Source: Thinopyrum elongatum
Taxonomy: Eukaryota; Streptophyta; Magnoliopsida; Poales; Poaceae
Assembly (NCBI GenBank): GCA_011799875.1
Contig: CM022299.1
Location: forward strand, 353,568,526-353,632,525
Direction: 5' to 3'
Length of the DNA: 64,000 bases
This document shows, piece by piece, positions 1-11,848 of this stretch. The notes below the pieces were generated by a model. That model did no database searches. It saw nothing but the letters and a program-made list of their open reading frames with translations, and was not told where the DNA came from. The position numbers were made by a program, and so were the translations under genes. Every line of letters starts with the position of its first letter. The first letter of the stretch is position 1.

Positions 1-2940
1 CGGCCTTGTGCTTGTCTTCCAGCTCTCTGGTGCGCTGCTGCACAAGGACCTCCAGGTCATCGTCCTTGGCGCGGAGAGCAGCCTCGAGCCTCTCCTCCCA
101 GAGAGAGATGTCCTGCTCCCTGGCATCCAGAAGCACTTTGCGGTCCGCCAGGCGCGCCTCCCGGGCGATGACATCCTCCCTCACCATCGAGACTGTCTCC
201 TGCTGCCTCAAGAGGACCTGGAACTGCTTGCCGTGCCAATCGCGCAGCTCGACGCCTTTGTCCTTCAGCTTCTGACCTACCTCATTGGCGGACTTGCGCT
301 GCTCCTTGAGCTCCTGCAATTTCTGGCTGTGCCGATCCCGCATCTCGTTGATGCCCGTCGCCACGGACTCCATGAAAGACAAATCCAGAGCGACGGCGAC
401 GGAGTCATCCACCTCTTCGACCCCTTGGTATAGTGACGCCAGAATGCGCTGAAGCTCTTCGTCAAATTCCGTGCTTGTTGCCATTGACGAGCCGGGGGCT
501 CCAAGCCCAGGCTGTGCGAGCACCAGCGCCAGATGGCTCAAAGATGATGGTGGGGCCCCCGCCGGGGTGCCAAACAGGGGAAGGGGGCCCATGGTTTGGA
601 GAGGTATCTTCTCTTCAATCACCACCCCTGACCTAGACGTACTACCAGGGGATTTCTCGGACTCCTTCAGGGGCCCTAGGGCACCCCCGGCAGCATGTTC
701 CTGCCCTTCCGTGGCAGCAATCTTGGCGGCCTCCTCCGCGGCGTCCTTCCCTATGCTGGCCACCTCATCCAGCAAATCTGGATCCTCACTTAAGGGGGCT
801 GCAAGCAGATCCAGTAATCAATGGTGGAGATACAAGATTGTTAACAAGTCAGGAGTACAAAGCAAGATAATAAAAGGGAACGGGGAAAGAAGAGCGAATA
901 AGTAACCCGGAGAGGTCTGCCGGGCGGAAGCTTCAGTTTCTCCGGCAACATTAGTTGCCGGGCCAAGGCCGGACTCTTCCGTGGAGACCCTTGGCGGGGA
1001 TCCCTCGACCCGATCAAGGGGCGGAGTGGGCCCCTCCTGGAAAGGCTCATCCGGGGTGGTTCCTTCTCCTCCGTTGGCTTCAGTAGTGGGGAGCTCTCCA
1101 CCGTCGCTCCCGACGGGAGGAACCACCCCTGCACGATCAAGCTGGGGGCTGGACTGGGGGCTTGGTGCCGGGGGACTCGCACCGTCCCCTGCTGGGCCCG
1201 TCCCTACCATCGTCCTCGGTGGCTCCGTGCGTCTGAGCCGCTTGGTCCGGTGAATGAGGGGCTGTTCTTCTTCTTCTTCCTCCTTGATAAAGACGGCGAG
1301 CAAAGATCCGTCAACAAGCAAGGAAACATGCGGAAATAACAACAAGGAAGGGAGGGAGTTCTTTCTTACTCCTCGTCAATGAGCATAGAGCTCAGCACAA
1401 AGTCAACAGGCGAAGAAGGTGCCCTACTTCTCTTCTGAGGCGGAGGAGCTGAGCTCTCCGGTAGCTTTTGCTGAGACGTAGGGGGCACCGACGAAGATGA
1501 GCTCTGCGAAGAGCTCGAATCCAACTGGGAGAAGGAGTCGTCTTCTGTGACTATTGGCTGCTTGGCGGGAGGGGCCTTGGCCCCAGAAAGCCGAGGAGAA
1601 CGGCGGCGCGCAGCTTCGGGGACGCTACTCCTAGAGGTGGTCTCTTTCACCTTCTTGGTGGCGGGCACAGGGTCGGAGACTGCCGCTCCCCGGTTGGCTG
1701 CCCGCCTACGAGGGCGTTGATCCAAGACATGCTCGGGGGCTTGAGGGCCTTCCGCGAGCCACTCCTCTCCAGGTTGCTCCGCCTCCTCAACCTCTTCTTC
1801 CTCTAGAGCCTTTGCCACCGTGATATATAGGGCCTCGGTCCCGGAAGGCTCGCCCCTGGCAGGCTCGTCCCCGACAACCTCTTCCGAGACTTGCGTCTCA
1901 TCCCTGCCGCGGGAAGAACTTTTGTCTCCGGCCTTTTCCTTTCCCCTTGCTGCCTTCCCGGCCTTCGTCGCTGCTGCAGCTCGGGATGCCCTGTCCTCCT
2001 CAAGCTGCTTCCTGATGAACGCCTCCTCCACCCTGGAGGTGCGCTTGTACATATTGGCCTCCACCTTGGTGGCTCTTTCCACTAGGGTGGAGGACCACGC
2101 CAGCTCTTCGTCGAGCGAGGGTAACTGCCAGTCACTTGCAACTCCTTGAGCATTGCAATGTGGCATCCATTTCAAGATCTGGTATCTGGCGGAGTTGATG
2201 TTCAGAGGGATGATGTTGGTGGGCAACTTGAAAAGCTCGAAGCTGCCAAACAGCTGGTCGCACAACCAGGCATGGTCGTAGACTGACAATTTATTGGCCA
2301 GGCCAGGGAGTAACCTCATCTTGTCTGCGGCATCCCCATAGAGCCAGGCAAATCTGTCCCTCTTCTGTAACGACATGATGCGGCGGAGAAGGAAGTCGGC
2401 CCCCACATGCTCAACGGTTAGCCCGGCAGCCTTCAGATGGGTGATCCTGTTTATTGCCGGGCGGAGCCTATCATCGGTGAGGCCAAGTTCCCTCCAGTCG
2501 TTGCTGCGCTCAAGGCATTTCGTCCGCGCCCGGCAGAACTCCGGGGCCTCCTTGTCCTTGATCCAACACCAATCTCCTCTCCACTCCTCCCATCTGCTGC
2601 GCTGTTGGCCAGAGATATAATCCTAGTTCTCCCTTGGCACTACCCATGGCATCCAACTTATGTTCCCGGAGCTGTGGTTTTTTTTCTCCACCCACGGAAC
2701 GAAATAGTGTCTGAACAGATCAACGTTGGGGGCGACTCCAACAAAGTTCTCGCACAAGTGAGCAAAGATCGCCATGCACGCCATTGCATTTGGCATGAAA
2801 TCCAAGAGATGGAAGCCATAAATCACCATCATTGGTTCCAAGAAATCCGAGAAAGGGGAACAGAGGCCATAGATGAAATACGCGCAAAAGAATCGGTATG
2901 AATCTGGCGGGTCCTGTTCCCCCTCCGCCAGAACTTTGGG

Positions 2941-2955
2941 CGCGCCGTGCCCTTT
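2941..2955. repeat. Target-site duplication, left copy, of LINE-like insert
   Basis: CGCGCCGTGCCCTTT here is repeated exactly at 4143-4157, bracketing the insert. Confidence 0.85.
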
Positions 2956-4142
2956 ACCGAAAAAGGGTTTCCTCCCGCTTTGTATTCCAAAGCAACCAAC
3001 ACCGAGTACAAGGATCGCTGTGGCGAGCAGCACAACAAGCCAAAAGAAAAAGAAGAAGAAACAAATGCCAACCACGGCAGCTCGGCAAAGCGCGGATGAC
3101 CCGCCACCGCGGCGCCCACCAGAAACAAACCACCACAGTCCGAGGCTCCGAACCGCCGCGTACCAAGCAGCACCTCCAAGAAGGAATGCGACGCCGACGA
3201 CGCTGCTGCCCGGACGAGTCCTAGGGTTTCCCCCGGCACGCGGAGGGAGGTGGGGGATGGATACCACCGACACCCTCCAGGAAGGAATGGTGGCACCCGC
3301 AGGTGTCACCGCATCGGGGCCGAAGCCGACAAGGATTTCTCCCGCACTCCAAACCCAACCGCCCAACCGGACGGAGCCGACCCGCCAAACCGTTGCCCAC
3401 CACCATGCGCCAACGCACTTGCGCCGCCACCCATGTCGCCTCACTACGAACACCACCACGAGGCCAAGAGGACCGGAGAGAAGCGCACCACGACAGGAGC
3501 AGCAACGCCGAAGCCGAGCGGGAGGGAACCACCTCCACCGTCGTCGTGCGGGAGGCCCGTGCCTCCGGCACCGTCGCGGTCACCATCGAACGCGGCAGCG
3601 GGGCATGCCGGGCCACCCCTGGCCCAGCCAGGCCCGAAGCGGACCCGTTAAGCCCCGCCGGCCATGATGCAGCAGGCCGGCGTCGGCGCCGCCAGCACCC
3701 AGCCGCTTGTCGCGTCTCCTCCGCCTCCCGGAAGCCACGCCGGAGACCATCCCTGTCGCCGGCCCGCCCAGGCCCAGATAGGGCCCGAAGGGCCCAGATC
3801 TGGGCTGAGCGGGCGTCGCCAGATCACGCCGCCGCGCCGCCCCGCCGCCAACGGCGGCGCCGCCACCCAGCTGCTCGCCTGCGTCGCGCCACGGAACCCC
3901 GCCGCCACGCCAGACCGCCGCCGCCTAAGTGCACCCCCCGGTGCAGCTCCGCCCGCGCCGGAGAGCGACTGGGAGGGGAAGGGCAGGGAGGCCGCCGCCA
4001 CCAGCAGCCCCGGGGCCAAGCCGGCCACGGGCGCCGGCGATGGCGGCGGGAAGGAAGGAGGGAGGGAGGGCCTGGAGGGAGGAGGGAGGTCGCGTGACCA
4101 GTCGCTCGCTGTGGGGCGAAGCGGTAGCGAGAGGAGAAAGTT
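2956..4142 (-). mobile_element. LINE-like non-LTR retroelement insertion
   Basis: A 1,187-bp insert interrupts the G1 antisense gene. The same 15 bases (CGCGCCGTGCCCTTT) flank it at 2941-2955 and 4143-4157, a typical target-primed target duplication. The uninterrupted G7 copy has a single version of the site near 42368-42386. On the minus strand the insert begins with a C/T-rich stretch, is very GC-rich, and ends with a stem-like tail closing in CCTTTTTCGGTAA rather than poly(A). The same tail recurs inside both MITEs near 61 and 62.5 kb. Long ORFs in several frames reflect GC content. I see no endonuclease or RT motifs, so this is a 5'-region or internally deleted copy, or a non-autonomous relative. 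Confidence 0.7.
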
Positions 4143-4157
4143 CGCGCCGTGCCCTTT
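4143..4157. repeat. Target-site duplication, right copy, of LINE-like insert
   Basis: Exact repeat of 2941-2955. Together they define the insert boundaries. Confidence 0.85.
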
Positions 4158-4343
4158 CGGGACTTCCCTCCCCCACAGATAACCATACCTTGCCTCAACC
4201 ACTTCACCGTCATGATTCGACGGAAAGAAGACGACATCTGCCCTCCGCTTCCTGTCCAGCTCCGACGCCCTCTTGCTCCCCTCAGCGGCCGCCTCCTTCA
4301 CAGCGGTCGCCCGCTTCCCCCTGGCGGCTATTTTCTTCCCCAT

Positions 4344-4735
4344 ATCTCCAAGATGCTGCGAAGATGTGGGAAGGGAATGGAGAGGGGATTGACGGCGAGT
4401 GCAGGCGGGGAAGGCGAGCAGTTGCTTGGCTTGCGGAGGAAGATGGTGGGGAGGCGAGGCAGACGATGAATGAGCAGTACCCTTCCGCGTTTTCCTCTCT
4501 TAAGGGAAAGGACGCGGGGAAGGGCACGACTCTTCAGAAAGTTACCATTTTACATTAACTGCAACAAATCCCATGCCCCCACGACCCGCGGTAATTGCGC
4601 AAAGTGGACGTTGGATTTACTGGTCATCATGACAAACCGCCATGCACGCGGCCTTCTTTCGCCACGTGCCCGTGCACTGTTTGGGGACTAACCCAACGTG
4701 CCCAGCGACACGTATGGCTCAGGCCCGAGGGCTTC
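4344..4735. other. G1 leader of the antisense gene and polypurine tract
   Basis: Non-coding stretch between the antisense start codon and the 3' LTR. It should hold the antisense promoter and 5' UTR. The last bases (4719-4735, purine-rich GGCCCGAGGGCTTC) form the polypurine tract abutting the LTR start TGTCGGGG. G7 has an equivalent tract at 41787-41800 in reverse. Confidence 0.6.
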
Positions 4736-5204
4736 TGTCGGGGTACAAAAACAAGGGTGTATGTTTTCCCCTGACTGATGCACGGACAGTGAGCCACGAA
4801 CCCGGCAAGATTGCAACATCCGAGACAAGGCCAAGATGAAAAGGTGGGCTCTTTGAGAAATCAAAGGGCAGGTTGAGAAGACCAAGTCAAGCCAAGGAGC
4901 TAGGCACCGCTAAGGGAAAACCTCCCTTGCCGGGTAGGAGAGCCTGGCGAGGTCAAGGTTGCCCCGGAAGCAAGCCTCAAGACCGCCCCGGCAGGCCTGC
5001 CGGGGCATACAAAAGCAAAACACCCCGCCAAGGCTTCACCGCCCCACCTCACAGCGACGCAAGTCATCGATCAGTGCGGTGTCAAGCCCCAAAGTGACTA
5101 AGTGGCTGCCTTTTGCCACATGGCAGCCATTTCCTACAGGAATCGCCTCCAAATGGCACCTGTCCAGCGACGTATCATGCAGACAGGAGAGAAGGTGGCC
5201 AAAC

Positions 5205-6736
5205 TGAAAGTGCGTTATATCGACTAGGGGGGGGGGGTGAATAGGCGATTTTTACAAATTCGTCACTGAGGAATTTCAAGGTGAGGAAATTCCTAAGCGA
5301 CGAACTACTTAGCAGCGGAATGAGTACTCAGATGCAAGCATAACAGAGCAGTAGCACAGTCATCATGATGAAATGAAAACAAGCACAGAGTACGAGTAGC
5401 GTAAACACAGGATAAGCAGGCTGAAGACAAACTGACTGAAGAAATTGAACTGAGGAAATTGAGAAAGTCTTCAGACAAAGTCTTCAAACAGTAATGATCA
5501 AATACATAGCAAGTATGCGAGGAAATGAAAGGGTTGAGGAAATAGAACCAGTAGCTCGGTGAAGACACTGATTTGGTAGACCAGTTCCAACTGCTGTGAC
5601 AGTTGTACGTCTGGTTGGAGCGGCTAGGTATTTAAACCTGAGGACACACAGTCCCGGACACCCAGTCCTGAACACACAGTCCAGGACACCTAGTCCTCAC
5701 CGTATTCTCCTTGAGCTAAGGTCACACAGACCTCGCCCAACCACTCGTGGTAAGTCTTCAGGTGACTTCCAAACCTTCACATACTCGGTCACTCCGCAAT
5801 CCACAATTTTCTCTTGGATGCTCTAGACCATGACGCCTAACCGTCTGGAGGATGCACAGTCCTCAAAGGTAACAAGCGTCGGTTCCACACAGGAACAATC
5901 TCTTCAGTGATGCTCAATCACTTTGGGTTTGTAGGTGTTTGGGTTTTTGGGTTTTTCCTCACTTGATGATTTTCGCTCAAAGTCCTCGGAGGATGGGATG
6001 CTCTAAATGACAAGTGTCAATCTATTTCTTTGAGCAGCCAACCAGCTAGTGGTTGAAGGGGGTGGCTATTTATAGCCTAGGGAGCAGCCCGACATGATAA
6101 GACATAAATGCCCTTCAATGATATGACCGTTAGGTGGGTAGATATTTTGGGACAGCTGGCACGTAGCACAGCAACGGTCGAAAATTTGAGTATCAAATTC
6201 CTCAGGGCTATCATAATCCTCACTTGTAGGCAATCCGCACTGGCGAATTTCTAACTCCTCAGTCAGAACAAATTCCTCAGAGAACAGAAGAACTTCGTCT
6301 CTGTCACTGAAGAACTTGACTAATCTGTATGAGATTTCCAATGGCTTCACTCGAAAGGATTGGGTAGGTGTAGGATTTTGAGTTGAGCATCACTTGGAAA
6401 TTTTTCCTTAGTTTTACCTCGACCCCCTTTAACAGTACGGTGTTTCCTATGACTCAAGAAGAAGAAAATGAAACTACGAAAACAAAAGTCTTCACGCTTC
6501 ATAATCCTCGCATGAATATCAAGTCTTCAGGGTCACACCAATTTCTTCACTTTCAAAGTCTTCAAGAAAACCAAAGTCTTCAGTTGAAGACATTCATTTT
6601 TAGGGGTCGACATTCATCGTAAATAACAAACTCCTCATAGACTTATAGACCCGTGTACACTCACAAACACATTAGACCCTTAACCTATAAGTCTTCAATA
6701 CACCAAAATCACTAAGGGGCACTAGATGCACTTACA
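5205..6736 (-). mobile_element. Solo LTR of another retrotransposon family
   Basis: A 1,532-bp sequence reading TGTAAGTGC at its minus-strand start and GCACTTTCA at its end. CAAAC occurs on both sides (5200-5204 and 6737-6741), a perfect 5-bp target duplication. The homologous LTR of G6 is uninterrupted here. There is no internal region, so it is a solo LTR left by LTR-LTR recombination. It has a run of ten G near 5226-5235 and many CTTCA/GAAGAC motifs. ORFs inside are spurious. Confidence 0.85.
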
Positions 6737-6892
6737 CAAACAGCCCGGCAAGGCGTGCCGGGCAGGCCATGATGTGACACTGAGCGGCGCATTTAATGCG
6801 TACTGCTCTGTTTGTAGAGTAGATATGATAGCACTGTTCGCTATCTACTCAGTACACAATGACTGATTTGCCACTGTGGTGACCCCTTGATC

Positions 6893-6900
6893 TATAAAAG
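6893..6900 (+). promoter_or_regulatory. TATA box of G1 LTR
   Basis: TATAAAAG sits where G6 (36626-36634) and G8 (46871-46879, 56646-56654) also have TATAAAAGG. It should drive the sense transcript from the LTR. Confidence 0.65.
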
Positions 6901-7200
6901 GACGCCCATGGCAACCATAGAAAGGATTCAGACCCCTGTACACTCATACGCACATAGCTGCTCCCGCCCGAGGCAACCCTGCTGGGCAAGAGCGCTGCAT
7001 TTCCACCACCATCCACCATCAATCCACCAAAGCAGGAGTAGGGTTTTACGCCTCGCGGCGGCCCGAACCTGGGTAAAACTGCCCGTGTGATCTCTGCCGC
7101 GCTACGCTGTGCTCCTCCGCTGTTTGTGCAACGTGCTCAGTACCCCTACTGAACCAAAAGGGGCCCTTGGCCCCATAGGTGGTCGTGGTTTCCCACGACA

Positions 7201-7452
7201 CACAAGGGTAATTAAAAACAAAACAACAACATCAATACACGGATTAACTGATGCCCAAAGATGCGTGCATAAATCGCAAGATTTCATTTTCATAATTACT
7301 GAGGGCGCTCCATATTGTTATCGAGACATGCGATGACAAAAATTAATGGCCAGTCAATTTACACACAGAGTACTACACCACTACCCCTTAGGAACTGAAT
7401 ACCTTAATTAAGCCACTCACGAAAATAATACCTTAATTAATTAGCCGCGTGG
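7201..7452. other. Spacer between G1 and G2
   Basis: AT-rich sequence with no recognisable element or gene. CACAA at its start is the presumed right target duplication of G1. CGTGG at 7448-7452 is the left duplication of G2. The last bases (TTAATTAATTAG) resemble a splice acceptor leading into the sequence resumed at 14825. Confidence 0.5.
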
Positions 7453-9025
7453 TGCTACTTCTTGAGCTTGCGTTGATTTTTCCCTTGAAAAGGAAAGGGT
7501 GATGCAGCAAAGAAGAGATAAGTATTTCCCTCAGTTAAGAACCAATGCATCAATTCAGTAGGAGGCACAAGCAAGTCTCCAATCTATGCACCTGCACAAA
7601 CTAACAAACACATGCACTCAACGCGAAAAAGGGGTTGTCAATCCCTTCACGGTCTTGAACAAGAGTGAGATCTAATAGAGATACGTATAAAAGATCACTA
7701 AAATGTAAAACAAAGTAAAAACAAATAAATTGCAAGGTATTTTTGGTTTATAGATCTGAAAATATATGATGGAAAATAGACCCTGGGGGCATAGGTTTCA
7801 CTAGAGGCTACTCTCTTGAAAGGAAATAATACGGTGGGTGAACAAATTACTGTCAAGCAATTGATAGAAAAGCACAAAGTTATGACAATATCCAAGGCAA
7901 TGATTATGAATATAGGCATCACGTCCGTGTCAAGTAGACCAAAACGATTCTGCATCTACTACTATTACTCCACACATCGACCGACTCCTGCCTGCATCTA
8001 GAGTATTAAGTTCATAAGAAAAGAACAACGCTTTAAGTAAGATGACATGATGTAGAGGGATAAACTCAAGCAATATGATGAAAACCCCATCTTTTTACCC
8101 TTGATGGCAACAATATAATACGTGCCTCGCTACCCCTACTATGTCACTGGGTGAGGACACCGCAAGATTGAACCCAAAACTAAGCACCTCTCCCATTGCA
8201 AGAAAAGCCAATCTAGTTGGCCAAACCAAACCGATAATTCGAAGAGAAATACAAAGATACTAAATCATGCATAAAAGATTTCAGAGAAGACTCAAATAAT
8301 ATTCATAGATAATCTGATCATAAATCCACAATTCATCGGATCTCAACAAACACACCGCAAAAGAATATTACATCAGATAGATCTCCGAGAACATCGAGGA
8401 GAACATTGTATTGAAGATCAAAGAGAGAGAGAAGAAGCCATCTAGCTACTAGCTATGGACCCGTAGGTCTGTGGTAAACTACTCACACTTCATCGGAAGG
8501 GCAGCAAGGTTGATGTAGAGGCCCTCCATGATCGAATCCCCCTCCGGCAAGGTGCCCGAAAAGGCCCCAAGATGGGATCTCATGGGACAAAGGCTTGCGG
8601 CGGTGGAAAAGTATTTTGGTGGATGGTTCTGTTGGTTTGGGAATATTTGGGAATTTATAGCACAAGAATTAGGGTTGGAGGACTCCTGAGGGGCCCACAA
8701 GCCAGGGAGGCGCGCCCCCCTAGGGCTCGGCCTGAGGGCTTGTGGTGCCCTTGCGACTCTTCTGGCCCCCTCTCCAAGCTCTGTGGATGTCTTCTGGTCC
8801 AAGAAAAATCATCGTAAAGTTTTATTTCGTTTGAACTCCGTTTGATATTCCTTTTCTGTAAAACTCAAAAACAAGGAAAAAACAGAAACTGGCACTGGGC
8901 TCTAGGTTAATAAGTTAGTCCCAAAAATAATATAAAATAGCATATTAATGCATATAAAACATCTAAAACAGATAATATAATAGCATGGAACAATAAAAAA
9001 TTATAGATACATTGGAGACGTATCA
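7453..9025 (-). repeat. G2 3' LTR
   Basis: 1,573 bp, minus-oriented. The plus strand reads TGCTACTTCTTGAGC at the left and GGAGACGTATCA at the right. It aligns along its length with 13244-14824, with scattered substitutions and small indels. Confidence 0.88.
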
Positions 9026-11848
9026 AGCATCCCCAAGCCTAATTCCTACTCGTCCTCGAGTAGGTAAATGATAAAAACAGAATTTTTGATGTGGAATGCT
9101 ACCTAACATATTTATCCATGTAATTTTCTTTATTGTTGCATGAATATTCAGATCCATAAGATTCAAAACAAAAATTTAATATTGACATAAAAACAATAAT
9201 ACTTCAAGCATACTAATAAAGCAATCATGTCTTCTCAAAATAACATGGCCAAAGAAAGTTATCCCTACAAAATCATATAGTCTGGCTATGCTCCATCTTC
9301 ATCACACAAAGTATTTTATCATGCACAACCCCGATGACAAGCCAAGCAATTGTTTCATACTTTTGGTGTTCTCAAACTTTTTCAACTTTCACGCAATACA
9401 TGAGCGTGAGCCATGGATATAGCACTATAGGTGGAATAGAATATGGTGGTTGTGGAGAAGACAAAAAGAAGGAGAAAGTCTCACATCAACTAGGCGTATT
9501 AACGGGCTATGGAGATGCCCATCAATAGATATCAATGTGAGTGAGTACGGATTGCCATGCAACGGATGCACTAGAGCTATAAGTGTATGAAAGCTCAAAA
9601 AGAAACCAAGTGGGTGTGCATCCAACTTGCTTGCTCACGATGACCTAGGGAAATTTGAGGAAGCCCATCATTGGAATATACAAGCCAAGTTCTATAATGA
9701 AAAATTCCCACTAGTATATTAAAGTGACAAAATAGGAGACTCTCTATCATGAAGATCATGGTGCTACTTTGAAGCACAAGTGTGGAAAAAGGATAGTAAC
9801 ATTGTCCCTTCTCTCTTTTCTCTCATTTTTTTCTTCTCTTTTTTATGTTTGGGCTTCTTTTGGCCTATTTTATTTTTTGTAAAGTCCGGAGACCCATCCC
9901 AACTTGTGAGGGAATCATAGCTTCCATCATCCTTTCCTCACATGGGACAATGCTTTAATAATGATGATCATCACACTTTTATTCACTTACAACTCAAGAA
10001 TTACAACTCGATACTAGAACAAGATATGACTCTATATGAATGCCTTCGGCGGTGTACCGGGATGTGCAATGATCAAGAGTGTCATGTATGAAAATTATGA
10101 ACGGTGGCCTTGCCACAAATACTATGCCAACTACATGATCATGCAAAGCAATATGACAATGATGGTGCGTGTCATAATAAAATGGAACGGTGGAAGTTGC
10201 ATGGCAATATATCTCGGAATGGCTATGGAAATGCCATAATAGGTAGGTATGGTGGCTGTTTTGACGAAGGTATATGGTGGGTTTAATGCACCGGCGAAAG
10301 TTGCACGGTACTAGAGAGGCTAGCAATGATGGAAGGGTGAGAGTGCGTATAATCCGTTGACTCAACATTAGTCGTAAAGAACTCACATACTTATTGCAAA
10401 AAATTATTAGCTATCAAAACAAAGTACTACACACATGCTCCTAGGGGGATAGATTGGTAGGAAAAGACCATCGCTCGTCCCTTACCGCCACTCATAAGGA
10501 AGACAATCAAAAAATAAATCATGCTTCGACTTCATCATATAACAGTTCACCATACGTGCATGCTACGGGAATCACAAACTTTAACACAAGTATTTCTACC
10601 AATCTAAAATTACTCACTAGCATGACTCTAATATCACCATCTTTATATCTCAAAACAAATGCAAGGAATCAAACTTCTCATCTTATTCAACGCTCTTTAT
10701 ATGAAAGTTTTTATTATATCCCTCTTGGATGTGCATCATATTAGGACTAAATTCATAACCTAAGAAAATTACCATGCTGTTTAGAGACTCTCAAAATAAT
10801 ATAAGTGAAGCATGAGAGTTCAACAATTTCTATAAAATAAAGCCACCGCCGTGCTCTAAAAAGATATAAGTGAAGCACTAGAGCAAACTGCCTAGCTCAA
10901 AAGATATAAGTGAAGCACATAGAGTATTCTAATAAATTCACGATTCATGTGTGTCCCTCTCAAAATATGTGTACAGCAAGGATGATTTTAGCAAACTAAA
11001 AAGCGAAGAGTCATATCATACAAGATGCTCCAAGCAAAACACATATCATGTGGTGAATAAAAATATAGCCTCAAGTAAATTTACCGATGGACGAAGACAA
11101 AAGAGGGGATGCCATCCGGGGCATCCCCAAGCTTAGATGCTTGGTTGTCCTTGAATATTACCTTGGGGTGCCTTGGGCATCCCCAAGCTTAGGCTCTTGC
11201 CACTCCTTATTCCGTTGTTCATCAAATCTTTACCCAAAACTTGAAAACTTCACAACACAAAACTCAACAGAAAAATCTCATAAGATCCGTTAGTATAATA
11301 AAATAAATCACCACTTTAGGTACTGTTGTGAACTCATTCTTTATTTATATTGGTGTAATATATACTGTATTCCAACTTCTCCATGGTTCATACCCCCCGA
11401 TACTACCCATAGATTCATCAAAATAAGCAAACAACACATAGAAAACAGAATCTGTCAAAAACAGAACAATCTGTAGTAATCTGAACATTTCGTATACTTC
11501 TGTAACTCCAAAAATTCTGAAAAATTAGGAAAACCTGGAAAATTTGTATATAAATCTTATGTAAAAAATTCAGATCAAAATCACGTTTCTGTGATTTATT
11601 GAATGTTGGGCAATGAGCGCAAAAGTTTCTGTTTTTCAGCAAGATCAAATCAACTATCACCGTAGACCATCCCAAAGGTCTTGCTTGGCTCAAACACTAA
11701 CTAAAACACCAAAACACAATTACTACAGAGGTAATAATGTGTATTTATTGAAAAACAGAACCAAAATCAAAAAACATAAAAAAAAAATTGGGTTGCCTCC
11801 CAACAAGCGCTATTGTTTAACGCCCCTAGCTAGGCATAAAACATAGAT
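9026..11848 (-). other. G2 long non-coding 3' region
   Basis: About 2.8 kb of AT-rich DNA between the protease stop and the 3' LTR with no convincing ORF in any frame. The purine-tract motif at the LTR edge (GCATCCCCAAGC, 9028) recurs at 11121 and 11178, giving two extra tract-like copies. Pol should be here in an autonomous element and is missing. Confidence 0.6.

Larger units (their letters stand above)
1..4343 (-). pseudogene. Antisense Transposase_28-type gene of G1, interrupted
   Basis: This is an extra ORF antisense to its host element. The start ATG is at 4343 and the protein opens with a Lys/Ala-rich MGKK segment. After about 65 codons it is cut by the LINE-like insertion at 2956-4142. 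It resumes with a conserved block (YGFHLLDFMPNAM, CENFVGVAPNVDLFRH) typical of the Pfam family Transposase_28, 'putative gypsy type transposon'. A stop near 2623 is followed in the same frame by the block with LQKRDRFAW and ILKWMPHCNAQG (2406-1366). A Ser/acidic region ends at a probable intron donor (GTAAGA near 1369). A second exon follows from about 1282, and a coiled-coil C-terminus runs off the left edge (below about 490). G7 (42174-46119) gives the same order of blocks. Function is unknown; the family name reflects transposon association, not shown transposase activity. Broken, so not expected to make full-length protein. Confidence 0.75.
1..7200 (+). mobile_element. G1: Ty3/Gypsy LTR retrotransposon, 3' part
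   Basis: The left end lies outside the window. Visible parts are an internal region with an antisense gene (minus strand, below 1 to 4343), a polypurine tract just before 4736, and a 3' LTR from 4736 that ends in GACA at 7200. The downstream pentamer CACAA (7201-7205) should be one half of the target duplication. No gag or pol is visible. The layout matches G7, which lacks pol, so G1 is probably a member of the same non-autonomous subfamily. A LINE-like insertion and a solo LTR are nested inside. Removing the solo LTR and its duplicate pentamer leaves an LTR of about 928 bp, close to the 906-947 bp of G6, G7 and G8. Confidence 0.85.
4736..7200 (+). repeat. G1 3' LTR, with nested solo LTR
   Basis: Starts TGTCGGGGTACAAAAAC and ends CCCACGACA, with terminal TG...CA. 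It contains a core promoter (TATAAAAG, 6893-6900) and shares its 3' two-thirds with the LTRs of G6, G7 and G8, including the block CCGAACCTGGGTAAA. It is lengthened to 2,465 bp by the insertion at 5205-6736. Confidence 0.85.

Noticed and set aside
3303..4097. 264-codon plus-strand ORF rich in Arg/Pro/Ala
   Set aside because: Inside the GC-rich LINE-like insert, where several frames on both strands are open; no domain or motif.
7698..7955. Hydrophobic minus-strand ORF, repeated at 13488-13757
   Set aside because: Both copies fall in the G2 LTRs and match only because the LTRs are duplicates.
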